DNA from: an uncultured bacterium
GTDB taxonomy: Bacteria > Actinomycetota > Coriobacteriia > Coriobacteriales > Coriobacteriaceae
DNA length: 30,476 bases
NCBI GenBank assembly: GCA_905215755.1
Contig: CAJMRE010000025.1
Location: forward strand, 1-30,476
Direction: 5' to 3'
Shown here: piece after piece, positions 7,200-14,737 of the stretch
Layout: every line of letters starts with the position of its first letter
Position numbering within the stretch: the first letter of the stretch is position 1
The notes under the pieces: model-generated
What the model saw: only the letters and a program-made list of their open reading frames with translations
Database searches by the model: none
Told to the model about the DNA's origin: nothing
Translations under genes and position numbers: made by a program

Positions 7200-8081
7200 A
7201 TGATCAAGATCACCGTCCCAGCAACAAGCGCCAACTTGGGCATTGGCTACGATACCCTCGGCATGGCCGTCAGCCTCTACTCGCACTTTACCTTTGAGCG
7301 CGCCGACAAGCTCACCATCACGGGCTGCCCCGAAGAGTTCCAAAACGAGAATAACCTGGTCTATGTAAGCTTTGTCGATGCTCTGGCCGCCTGGGGCGAG
7401 CCGGCTTTTCCCGTTGCCATCGACATCCAGACCGACGTGCCCGTCGCCCGCGGCCTGGGCTCCAGCTCCACCTGCGTCGTCGCCGGCATTATGGCCGCCG
7501 CCGCACTGACAGGCCACACCGTCGACCGCGCCGAGCTGGTTCGCATCGCCACCGAGGTCGAGGGCCATCCCGATAACGTCGCCCCCGCTATCCTGGGCGG
7601 CGCCGTCTGCTCCTTTACGCCGACCGATTCGCTCCCCCAGTGCCTGCGCTACGAGGTGAGCGATCGCCTGCGTTTTATTACCGTGATTCCGCCCTACGAG
7701 GTACACACGAGCGAGGCGCGCAAGGTCGTGCCGCAGGAGATTCCGCTCTCCACCGCCGTGTGGCAGATGGGCCGCATCGCCGGTATGACGCGCGGCTTGG
7801 AGACCGGTGACCTCAACCTGATTGCCGCCGCCAATGACGACCGCATTCAGGAGCCCTATCGTCGCCGCCTGATTCCCGACTACAACGCCGTGCGCGACAC
7901 CTGCCTTAACGGCGGCGCTAAGACCATCTGGATTAGCGGCTCGGGCTCGACCCTCATGGCTGTGACCGACGACACCATCGTGGCAAAGTTCCTGCAGGTC
8001 AAGCTGCGCGAGCAGTTCCCTAAGTGTGATACGCATATTCTGACGTGCGACACGGAAGGCGCCCAGATCGAATACCTGTAG
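7200..8081 (+). CDS. thrB: Homoserine kinase
   Basis: The 293-residue GHMP-family kinase phosphorylates homoserine to O-phosphohomoserine, the substrate of ThrC encoded just upstream. The N-terminal VPATSANLGIGYDTLGMA is the homoserine kinase pattern (PATSANLG.G.D). The ATP-binding motif PVARGLGSSSTC is at residues 81-92, EGHPDNVAPAILGG follows near 119, and the C-terminal WISGSGSTLMAV is the third GHMP motif. The length is normal. AGGAGG lies six bases before the ATG. Homoserine dehydrogenase, the missing step between Asd and ThrB, is not in the window. Confidence 0.95.
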   Translation: MIKITVPATSANLGIGYDTLGMAVSLYSHFTFERADKLTITGCPEEFQNENNLVYVSFVDALAAWGEPAFPVAIDIQTDVPVARGLGSSSTCVVAGIMAAAALTGHTVDRAELVRIATEVEGHPDNVAPAILGGAVCSFTPTDSLPQCLRYEVSDRLRFITVIPPYEVHTSEARKVVPQEIPLSTAVWQMGRIAGMTRGLETGDLNLIAAANDDRIQEPYRRRLIPDYNAVRDTCLNGGAKTIWISGSGSTLMAVTDDTIVAKFLQVKLREQFPKCDTHILTCDTEGAQIEYL

Positions 8082-8102
8082 TCGCCGTCCCGTATACTCG
8101 CC

Positions 8103-8228
8103 GGGGAGGTCAGGGGCTTTGCCCCCAAATCGTCCTCGGACATGGCAGGACCCCCGCTGCGCACTTCGTGCGGCGGGGGTCCTGCCGTCCTGCGGAAAGA
8201 TTTGGGGGGCAAAGCCCCTGGTCTCCCC
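8103..8228 (+). ncRNA. Long two-stage hairpin element downstream of thrB (family copy 2)
   Basis: The outer arms (8103-8131 with 8199-8228) pair over nearly 30 bp with one bulged G and a couple of mismatches. The inner arms GCAGGACCCCCGC and GCGGGGGTCCTGC pair perfectly. The internal loop reads GTCCTCGGACATG on the 5' side and CGTCCTGCGGAAA on the 3' side, and the apex is GCGCACTTCGTGC. It begins 22 bp after the thrB stop in the sense direction. The loop motifs match those of the elements after asd and grcA, while the arms are unrelated in sequence. There is no U-tract after the outer stem. Confidence 0.7.
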
Positions 8229-8303
8229 TACGTTAGCTTCGCTGACGGCGGCTACAGGGACCTACGCTTTGTAAAAGCGCCGGGCTGATAGTTGCTTTTT
8301 ATT

Positions 8304-8337
8304 GGTAGGGGCTCTTGCTAGGTAGGGGCACTTACTA
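8304..8337. repeat. Two tandem copies of a 17-bp repeat
   Basis: GGTAGGGGCTCTTGCTA is followed directly by GGTAGGGGCACTTACTA, with two differences. It lies in the 283-bp convergent gap between thrB and the HTH gene, which otherwise holds hairpin copy 2 and two small TTC-loop hairpins (near 8231-8247 and at 8341-8355). No gene is seen there. Confidence 0.6.
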
Positions 8338-8340
8338 GTG

Positions 8341-8355
8341 ACAGGCTTCGCCTGT
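8341..8355 (-). terminator. Small hairpin at the end of the HTH gene
   Basis: ACAGGC-TTC-GCCTGT is a perfect 6-bp stem 10 bp past the stop codon of the minus-strand HTH gene. There is no strong U-tract, so a terminator role is only possible. Confidence 0.3.
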
Positions 8356-8364
8356 GCGCTTGGT

Positions 8365-9063
8365 TTACGCTGCGCTTGTTTCTTTGTATTCGAAGACTGG
8401 TTCTAGGAGGTCTTCGATGTTGCAGTGTAGGACTTTTGCAATATCCCTCACTGTCGTTACCGAGGCTTCGTTGATGTTTCGCTGGCGCTGTTCGTACATT
8501 TGGATTGAACGGAGCGATACACCCGATTCGTATGCCAGGTCTTGTTGGGTTTTTTTAATCCTCTTTCTTGCTAGCGCCAGTTTAGTCTGACGCGGCGCCT
8601 TCTTCGCCATATCACAGACAAGGCGCGCCACGCGCTCCTCCGAGGCCTCATGCCAGGGGTAGTACAGGTTTCGCAGCGCATCAAATGGAACAACATGAAG
8701 CAGATCTTCGAACGATCCCCCTAGGCGCCACTGCAAATATGCCAGTATCCAGCCCGTCCAATATTCTGGTGTCTTCTCAAATCGGTAGGTCCGATCTGGC
8801 ATCGACCCTGTTTGGTAACCAGATCTTTCGGAGATGAGCGCAAATAGTTCAACGCCCGACTTTCCCGACACTACCCATGCGTTGCCGCGTTCGAACTCGC
8901 GAGCTACGCCGCTCAGGCAAAAGAGTTCAGCAACTTCCGATCCTTCTGCTCCGTAATCGTTAACGGCATAGTCGAAGCAATCCCCGAGGTTGTTCATTGC
9001 GTCCTCAAGGTAATAGACGGGATATGTCCTACTCGGCCCACGATCCGTTAACTCTTGGATCAT
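8365..9063 (-). CDS. DUF3791-like / XRE-type helix-turn-helix protein, probable antitoxin
   Basis: The protein has 232 residues. Residues about 20-80 (CFDYAVNDYGAEGSEVAELF followed by SGVAREFERG) resemble the small DUF3791 domain that often accompanies DUF3990 proteins. Residues about 100-150 carry a YWTGWILAYLQWRLGGSFEDLL block and a PWHEASEERVARLV block, and residues about 162-221 are an XRE-like helix-turn-helix (TQQDLAYESGVSLRSIQMYEQRQRNIN). It overlaps the upstream DUF3990 gene by 35 bp in another frame. Its ATG is preceded by GGGAGGG inside that gene, so the two are translated together. By context it is the immunity/antitoxin and autoregulator, probably binding the palindrome at 9729-9775. 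That role is inferred. Confidence 0.7.
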   Translation of the reverse strand: MIQELTDRGPSRTYPVYYLEDAMNNLGDCFDYAVNDYGAEGSEVAELFCLSGVAREFERGNAWVVSGKSGVELFALISERSGYQTGSMPDRTYRFEKTPEYWTGWILAYLQWRLGGSFEDLLHVVPFDALRNLYYPWHEASEERVARLVCDMAKKAPRQTKLALARKRIKKTQQDLAYESGVSLRSIQMYEQRQRNINEASVTTVRDIAKVLHCNIEDLLEPVFEYKETSAA

Positions 9064-9712
9064 TTAAATCAACCCTCCCTGCCATCAAATCCCTAATGTC
9101 GACACCATCAGAGTCAAATCCGTTTACCGTATCCAGGTACTTTCGTCGAGCGTTCTGTTCTCGCTCAAATCGTTTGGGATAAAACTCAGCTCCCGAAGCC
9201 TGCTTCCAATCGCGGAACTTAATCGCCGAGAACGCACGCTCACTCATAAGCGCATATTGAATGCCCAAATCCCCCAAAAACATAATGCGCTGCAATTGCC
9301 TGAGCGAGATCATGCCGTTGACAAACTGTCTTGCAAACGAGAAATAGGAATCGTCTGCACGATAGCCTCGAATAACGTCATAGGGAGAAATATCAATCAG
9401 GCAGTTATCCAGCAGATAACGAAGCCCCTCGCGTGCTACTGGCGTTGAAACATTGAACTCTCTGTTATTCGCCAGAATTGCAAGCCAGTTGAGAATCGAG
9501 AACTCACCTGATTCCAAATCCAAAATCGCAAGGCCATCTAAATCAAGCTCATATCGATTGGCAATGCCATCAGACTCGGTCCGACATGCCCACTCCATTG
9601 CCATTTCCTCATGCGGTGTGCAATAAAACCCGCGCCCATAGTCATTGAATTGCCTGCATTTATCCAACGATGGATGCTCGACAACAACCTCCGACCCGTG
9701 CCAAAGCTCCAT
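9029..9712 (-). CDS. DUF3990 protein, candidate ADP-ribosyltransferase-like toxin
   Basis: The protein has 227 residues. The N-terminus MELWHGSEVVVEHP followed by YGRGFYCTPHEEMAMEWA is the DUF3990 signature. It resembles the LWHGS..FGKGIYF pattern of PARP-type ADP-ribosyltransferases, with candidate catalytic His5 and Tyr30. The later YDVIRGYRADDSYF and IQYALMSERAFSAIKF blocks complete the family pattern. Whether an acidic catalytic residue is present (Glu158 in MSERAF is a candidate) is unproven. AGGAGG precedes the ATG at 9712. It is the first gene of a two-gene unit with an HTH partner, the usual order for this family. A toxin or defence effector that modifies a host target is inferred, not shown. 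Confidence 0.7.
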   Translation of the reverse strand: MELWHGSEVVVEHPSLDKCRQFNDYGRGFYCTPHEEMAMEWACRTESDGIANRYELDLDGLAILDLESGEFSILNWLAILANNREFNVSTPVAREGLRYLLDNCLIDISPYDVIRGYRADDSYFSFARQFVNGMISLRQLQRIMFLGDLGIQYALMSERAFSAIKFRDWKQASGAEFYPKRFEREQNARRKYLDTVNGFDSDGVDIRDLMAGRVDLNDPRVNGSWAE

Positions 9713-9728
9713 ATCGACCTCCTAAAAA

Positions 9729-9775
9729 ATATCACCCCAGTGATAGTTTACCAATAACTATCACTGGGGTGATAT
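9729..9775. promoter_or_regulatory. Perfect 20-bp inverted repeat: operator of the DUF3990 cassette and/or terminator of engB
   Basis: The arms 9729-9748 and 9756-9775 are perfectly complementary over 20 bp with a 7-bp spacer. Each arm itself contains an ATCAC-N4-GTGAT inverted repeat, giving four half-sites. On the minus strand TTGGTA, a 17-bp gap and TATTTT form a promoter inside the palindrome, just upstream of AGGAGG and the toxin start. The same strand also reads as a stem-loop followed by six T residues, 31 bp after the engB stop, so it could terminate engB. Both roles are possible at once. Confidence 0.65.
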
Positions 9776-9805
9776 GAACGGGGGCTTTTGACGGTTTAAC
9801 CCTGA

Positions 9806-10396
9806 CTAGAGGCAGGCCTCGGCGATGCGCTTTTTTAGTTCGTCGATACCCACGCCGGTCTGGGAGCTCGTGATGATTACATTCTCGGCCGGGACGTTGA
9901 GCTGCTTTTTGATGGCTGCTGCTTGGCGGGCCTGCTGGGTGCGGCTGAGTTTGTCGGCCTTGGTGAGGCAGACGATAAAGTTGAACTCGTTGCCCTGCAG
10001 GTAGTCGATCATGTCATGGTCGAGTTTACTGGGGTCGTGGCGAATGTCCACCAGCGACACAACCAGGTTAAAGCTGCGCTCGGAGTCGAAGAAGTCGCCA
10101 ATGAGCTCGGCCCAACGGTCGCGCTCGGCCTTGGAACGGCGGGCGAAACCGTAGCCTGGCAGGTCCACAAAGTGCACGTCGTCGGCCTCGAAGAAGTTGA
10201 TGTTGCTCGTCTTGCCCGGCGTACTCGAAACCTTCACCAGGTTCTTGCGGCCAAAGAGCTTGTTCATGATGGACGACTTGCCCACGTTGGAGCGGCCGAC
10301 AAAGCTCACCTCGGGGCAGGTGGACTCGGGGATCTGCGAAACCTTGCCGTAGCTGGCGACGAACTTGGCAAGCTGATAGTTAATGGAATCGGCCAT
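9806..10396 (-). CDS. engB: Ribosome biogenesis GTP-binding protein EngB (YihA/YsxC)
   Basis: The 196-residue TRAFAC GTPase is needed for large ribosomal subunit assembly. The motifs are all intact: G1 GRSNVGKSS at 34-42, the G2 region STPGKTSNINFF near 58-69, G3 DLPGYGFA at 78-85, and G4 TKAD at 145-148, with SSQTGVGID as the G5 region. The ATG at 10396 has AAGGAG five bases upstream. A GTG two codons earlier is open but would sit on the ribosome binding site. It is followed on the same strand by the DUF3990 cassette, separated by the large palindrome, and preceded 38 bp upstream by mtnN, with which it may form an operon. Confidence 0.96.
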   Translation of the reverse strand: MADSINYQLAKFVASYGKVSQIPESTCPEVSFVGRSNVGKSSIMNKLFGRKNLVKVSSTPGKTSNINFFEADDVHFVDLPGYGFARRSKAERDRWAELIGDFFDSERSFNLVVSLVDIRHDPSKLDHDMIDYLQGNEFNFIVCLTKADKLSRTQQARQAAAIKKQLNVPAENVIITSSQTGVGIDELKKRIAEACL

Positions 10397-10434
10397 GGAC
10401 ACTCCTTGGTCGTAGGTTCTTACAAATAGACGCG

Positions 10435-11175
10435 CTATTGCGCAGCGGCAATGCGGCGGACGATATCGAGCGTGATGTCACTTGCGACACGCGCGTACTC
10501 GAACAGATCGAACTCGCGCTCGCAAATTGCATCGTACGCCTCGTCACAATTATCGCTGATAGCGCGCAACACCAGGCAATCGACACCATTTTTGGTTGCG
10601 ACATGGGCAATTGCCGCGCCCTCCATGCCGACACAATCGGCATGCGTCGCCTCGATAGCGTCGTTGCGCATGGTGGCGCCCGTCACAAAGCGGTTGCCCG
10701 TGGCAATCGTGCCGACCAGGAACTGCTTGGTGCCCTCATTCGAAGCGACTGCATTTGTCGAAGCGTCAACAAACCCACGCTCAGCAAGCACTTCGGCGGC
10801 AATATCGACCAGCGCGGGCGTCGAGCCAAACTCCTCGAGCCCCGGTGCGGACTCAGCGATAAGCGCGGTATCGGTATCCAGATAGCGTAGGCGTTTGCCA
10901 ATGACCACGTCGTCGATATGGAGCTTGGGGTTCAAACCGCCCGCAATGCCCGAAAACACAACAGCCTGCGGAGCATACTTGCTAATGAGGTGCTGTGTTG
11001 CAGCAGCGGCGTTCACCGTGCCCATGCCCGCCGTTGTGGCGACAACTGTCAGGCTGTCGAGCTCACCGCTCACAACGGTCAAGCCTGCCTCCCGTGCCTC
11101 GCAAACGTCGCTCAGCTCTTCCTTAATCTGCATGATCTCTTTTTCGAGCGCACCGATAATCGCGATGGTAGCCAT
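10435..11175 (-). CDS. mtnN: 5'-methylthioadenosine/S-adenosylhomocysteine nucleosidase
   Basis: The 246-residue enzyme cleaves methylthioadenosine and S-adenosylhomocysteine to adenine and the thio-ribose, serving methionine salvage and the activated methyl cycle. The IIGALEKEI start carries the conserved N-terminal Glu. TAGMGTVNAAAATQHLI and the VVFSGIAGGLNPKL block are the purine nucleosidase core. ADCVGMEGAAIAHVA has the ribose-binding Met-Glu, and LRAISDNCDE contains the catalytic Asp. The ATG at 11175 has GGGGA five bases upstream. A related futalosine hydrolase is less likely from the motifs. It lies directly upstream of engB. Confidence 0.92.
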   Translation of the reverse strand: MATIAIIGALEKEIMQIKEELSDVCEAREAGLTVVSGELDSLTVVATTAGMGTVNAAAATQHLISKYAPQAVVFSGIAGGLNPKLHIDDVVIGKRLRYLDTDTALIAESAPGLEEFGSTPALVDIAAEVLAERGFVDASTNAVASNEGTKQFLVGTIATGNRFVTGATMRNDAIEATHADCVGMEGAAIAHVATKNGVDCLVLRAISDNCDEAYDAICEREFDLFEYARVASDITLDIVRRIAAAQ

Positions 11176-11253
11176 ACCATTCCCCAAACCTATACGAAAT
11201 TCTCAACCAAGGTATGGTACCAGCATTTTGTTTGACCTCGCCAAACGAACACG

Positions 11254-12351
11254 CTAAGCCAGTGCAGCTCGCGTATCAAACAGAGCCTTTGCAATCGCGG
11301 CCGTAACCTCGCTCGAACGGTCACTCCATGGCATCGATGTCATGACGCTCATGACACAGGTACGGCCATCGATGTCGATGAGGCCTGCATCGCATGTCGA
11401 ATAGTAACCATCCTCGCTAATCCAGCCTGCCTTGTTGCGCACCAAAACCTGCTCGTCCGCAATGCCATCGCGAATAAACGAGCGCGATGTTGATGTCAGA
11501 AGGCCCGACAACCACTGTGAAGTCTCGGTATCCATGCTCAGATACTCGCTCATCTCACGCCATAACCTCGCAGAAGTGCGCGGGCAGTAGGTCGGAAAAT
11601 CACTCATCGGATCCAGTGCCGTTTCGTCATCAACACCCAGATTGGCAATCCAATCCTCATAGCCATCATGGTCAAACGCCGCGCGTAACGCAATAAACGA
11701 ATCGTTATCCGAATTAACGACCGCGGTCTCGATCAGGTCGCGCACCGCCTGCCAGCCCATACTGTAACCACCATACGTGGCTAAAGGCCAATCGAGCGAC
11801 ACCTGACCCGATTCGACCAACGTCTCGCAAATATAGAGCGCATACAGCGCCTTGTAACTGCTCGCTCCATACACCTCGACATCGGCGTTATACGTCACGC
11901 CTCTACCGCTCGATAGGTCGTAGAACACTACGCCCACTTCACCCAGCTCCTGCGCCCGGCTCAGGGCATCCTGGAGCGAAGCAAGGCTCTCATCCTCCAA
12001 GGTAGGAATCTTCTTATCCACCAACGAGAAGGTCTGAACGGTATCACTCGAAGGGATATCGTTGAAGTCCGCCTTCGAAAGTCTCGTCTTGAGATCTGCC
12101 GACGCTTTGGACTTTGAAACCTTTTCGTTTTGCAGCTGTACCGTTGACGCATCTGAGTGTGCCATTCGCTCCGATGCGTAGGTTTTGGCGGTAATTCCGA
12201 GGATAATAACCGCCGACGTTAGCATCCCAATGGCGGCAATCTTCCTCACGCGGATGCGAGCGTCGGCAAGGCCACGCGAAGACGTGCCCTTCGTCTCATA
12301 TCTGCTGCTATGCTGCGGCACATACTCATCCCGCGATGCGATGTTTCGCAC
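11254..12351 (-). CDS. Membrane-anchored serine hydrolase of the class A beta-lactamase fold
   Basis: The protein has 365 residues: a basic cytoplasmic tail (1-37), one membrane segment (about 38-58), a Ser/Lys-rich linker, and an extracellular beta-lactamase-like domain from about 125. The active-site triad motifs are S164-SY-K167 (SxxK), S214-D-N216 (SDN), and K307-A-G309 in place of the usual KTG. It lacks a lipobox. It could be a peptidoglycan-active D,D-peptidase-like protein or a beta-lactamase-related hydrolase; the KAG change makes strong penicillin hydrolysis doubtful. The start is a GTG with AGGAG six bases upstream. It stands alone, 78 bp downstream of the mtnN start on the same strand. 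Confidence 0.85.
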   Translation of the reverse strand: MRNIASRDEYVPQHSSRYETKGTSSRGLADARIRVRKIAAIGMLTSAVIILGITAKTYASERMAHSDASTVQLQNEKVSKSKASADLKTRLSKADFNDIPSSDTVQTFSLVDKKIPTLEDESLASLQDALSRAQELGEVGVVFYDLSSGRGVTYNADVEVYGASSYKALYALYICETLVESGQVSLDWPLATYGGYSMGWQAVRDLIETAVVNSDNDSFIALRAAFDHDGYEDWIANLGVDDETALDPMSDFPTYCPRTSARLWREMSEYLSMDTETSQWLSGLLTSTSRSFIRDGIADEQVLVRNKAGWISEDGYYSTCDAGLIDIDGRTCVMSVMTSMPWSDRSSEVTAAIAKALFDTRAALA

Positions 12352-12558
12352 GTGGTCTCCTGACTGCTACCGTTTATATACGAGCAGCATGATACCGAGC
12401 AGGCATTTCTTTCCAAAGATATTCAGCGGCGTTTAAGGTGTCTTTAAAGAAACCACAAGCGTATTTATCCAAATGGCACGATTCTGTTGCGCATCTCACC
12501 GCAACCTTGACCAGTCTTTTTGGGACGGGGCTCTTTAGCAATCAACTAGGTGCCCAGG

Positions 12559-12591
12559 GGCACTCATTTAAGTCTGTCCCCAATGAGTGCC
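12559..12591. repeat. Inverted repeat beyond pflA
   Basis: GGCACTCATT and AATGAGTGCC form a perfect 10-bp stem with a 13-base loop, 23 bp after the pflA stop codon. An alternative CCCC/GGGG pairing overlaps it and excludes it. There is no U-tract on either side. It lies in the 262-bp gap before the beta-lactamase-fold gene, where I see nothing else beyond a possible TATATA -10 for that gene near 12375-12380. Confidence 0.45.
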
Positions 12592-12613
12592 TTTGGGGAG
12601 CGAAAATGGCTCG

Positions 12614-13432
12614 CTAGCCGATGGCGTTTTTGAGTTCGGCGCGGCGCTTTTTCATGCCCGTCATGACGGCGTTGCGCAGCTCGGGCATGCGCGCGGTATC
12701 CATCTGTGGAACGCCCTCAAGCTTATAGGGAATCCCCAGCTGCTCATACTTGACGACGCCCATCGTGTGATACGGCAGCATTTCCAGGCCCACCACGTTA
12801 TGCCACGGGGCAATCAGACGACCGAGTGCCTCGCACTCCTCCACCGTGTCGGTAATGCCCGGCACCACCACGTGGCGGATAACGACCTTAATCTTGCGAC
12901 GTGCAAGCTCATCGCCAAACGCCAGGATGCGTGCGGGATCACAACCGGTCAGCTTTTTATGCTCGATCGGGTCGGCATGCTTAATATCGAGCAGTACCAT
13001 GTCGGTCTCGTTGAGCACGGCATCGAACTTCTCGGGATGCTGAGGGTCGAAGGCGTAGCCACAGCTATCCAGGCAGGTATGTACACGACCATCGGGGTTG
13101 TTGTGCATGGCACGGAACAGGTCAGCCAAAAACTCGGGCTGCAGAAGTGGCTCGCCGCCCGAAACCGTAATGCCGCCGCTGCGATAGAACTCATGGTTAC
13201 TCTGGAACTCGTCCATGAGGTGCTCGACGGTCACCATCGTGCCGCCGTTGACCGACCAGGTATCGGGATTGTGGCAATACGCGCAGCGCATGGGACAGCC
13301 CTGAACAAACACCACAAAGCGGATGCCGGGTCCGTCGACCGTTCCCATCGTCTCGATTGAATGCACGCGGCCAAGGGCAAACGCAGAGTCCTCGGGACGA
13401 GCGTCCACACCCTCAAGCGTCATTTCTGCCAT
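12614..13432 (-). CDS. pflA: Pyruvate formate-lyase activating enzyme (radical SAM)
   Basis: The 272-residue radical SAM protein installs the glycyl radical on pyruvate formate-lyase. The cluster motif CPMRCAYC (Cys46, Cys50, Cys53) follows the TVDGPGIRFVVFVQG family pattern. SGGEPLLQPEF is the SAM-contacting GGE block, and LLDIKH and PYHTMG complete the PflA pattern. The ATG at 13432 is the best start; an upstream in-frame TTG would add ten unrelated residues. It is 7 kb from pflB, not in an operon with it. Here the substrate domain is probably the separate GrcA-like protein at 20658-20909, since the core PFL lacks the radical site. Confidence 0.93.
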   Translation of the reverse strand: MAEMTLEGVDARPEDSAFALGRVHSIETMGTVDGPGIRFVVFVQGCPMRCAYCHNPDTWSVNGGTMVTVEHLMDEFQSNHEFYRSGGITVSGGEPLLQPEFLADLFRAMHNNPDGRVHTCLDSCGYAFDPQHPEKFDAVLNETDMVLLDIKHADPIEHKKLTGCDPARILAFGDELARRKIKVVIRHVVVPGITDTVEECEALGRLIAPWHNVVGLEMLPYHTMGVVKYEQLGIPYKLEGVPQMDTARMPELRNAVMTGMKKRRAELKNAIG

Positions 13433-13606
13433 TCGCGCTACCTTGCCTCTCCTTGGATGCAACCAATTAAAATGCCAGAGCCATTCTAGCCCATGCGTTT
13501 GCGTTTAAACGTCTCGGACTAGAACGGCACGTTTTAATCTATCCCCCATCACCATGGCTGGGGGCTACGTCGAGATGTCAGGCTGGAGAACGCTCGCCTG
13601 CGGCCT

Positions 13607-14461
13607 TTACGCTTTAAGCGTGAGCACCGCGCCGAAGGCGGTCGGGCCGCAATGGCTCGATATGACGCCGCCGACCTGAGTCCAGGTAATGTCCTTAAAG
13701 CCCAGGTCGTGCGCATAGACTTCCATGTCGTCGCGCAGCTCCTCGGAAAGACCCACCGAATACGCCAGACCGATGTGCGAGTAGTCAATCTCGCCCTTGG
13801 CAACCATGTGATCAATAAAGGCGCGGGCGCACTTGAGCATGGAGCCGCGAAACTTCTTAATCGCCACGAACTTGCCGCCCGTTACCTCAATGCAGGGCTT
13901 AATCTTGAGCAGGTGGGCGCCAAGGAACGCGACGTTGGACAGACGACCGCCCGCCTTAAGAAAGGCTAGGTCGGTAGGAACAAAGCCCAGCAGCACACGG
14001 TCCATGACGGAGTTCGTAAATGCAAAGATCTCGTCGACGGTGGCATCGGGGTGAGCCTCGATGTATTTGGCGGTCTCGACGACAACAAGCGACTGGCCTA
14101 CCGAGACAAAGCGCGTGTCCATGGAGAACACGTAGTCGCGCCCCTGGGCCGCAATCTTTGAGGACTGATGCGAACAGGTCGTGGCCTCGGAATATGCAAG
14201 ATGCAAAATAGTCGCGTCGGGCTGCTCAGCGTGAATGCGGTCGTACACGTGAGCAAAATCCGCAGGTGCGCAGCCGCTGGTCTTGGGCATCACGCCAAAC
14301 TCGTTGCAGCGCGAATAAATCTCGAGCGGATCGATCGAGCCGTCCTCGACGGTCTCGTCACCAATCGTGACATGCATAGGCACGCGCACGATGCCGTAGC
14401 GCTCGCAGAGCTCCGGCGTCACATCCGACCCAGACTCAACCACGATTACGTACTTGCCCAT
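13607..14461 (-). CDS. DegV family fatty-acid-binding protein
   Basis: The 284-residue two-domain protein begins YVIVVESGSDVTPEL, the DegV start pattern (D-S-x-S/D-D-L/V-T). MPKTSGCAPADFAHVYDRI carries the conserved TSxPxP-like lipid-binding stretch in a Cys-Ala variant. Later come HLAYSEATTCSHQSS and VSVGQSLVVVETAKYI, and DLAFLKAGGRLS is the signature of the second domain. In Gram-positive bacteria the FakB members of this family deliver fatty acids to the kinase FakA; whether this one does is unknown. The ATG at 14461 has only a weak ribosome binding site. It is a monocistronic unit in this view, with no kinase gene nearby. Confidence 0.88.
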   Translation of the reverse strand: MGKYVIVVESGSDVTPELCERYGIVRVPMHVTIGDETVEDGSIDPLEIYSRCNEFGVMPKTSGCAPADFAHVYDRIHAEQPDATILHLAYSEATTCSHQSSKIAAQGRDYVFSMDTRFVSVGQSLVVVETAKYIEAHPDATVDEIFAFTNSVMDRVLLGFVPTDLAFLKAGGRLSNVAFLGAHLLKIKPCIEVTGGKFVAIKKFRGSMLKCARAFIDHMVAKGEIDYSHIGLAYSVGLSEELRDDMEVYAHDLGFKDITWTQVGGVISSHCGPTAFGAVLTLKA

Positions 14462-14737
14462 TATTATCACGACCCATCTCGACGTTGGCTTTTCAATACA
14501 TGACACGCGCCGCCGCACTGTTGCACAACGGCGTCCAAGCGCCAAAGAGACGCCGCCCCTTGCGCACAACAAAGGACAGCGTCTCCCTGGAAAACTCCGT
14601 GCTTATCTGAGATTCTACACGGTTTATTAAGGAGTGTTACTTATTCCGCAAACGGTCGCTATACGCGATAAGCGGTAGCTGGCCGCGGCAACTGCGACAC
14701 ATTCCGCCCAACAAGTCCAATCGTGCTCCATGCACGG

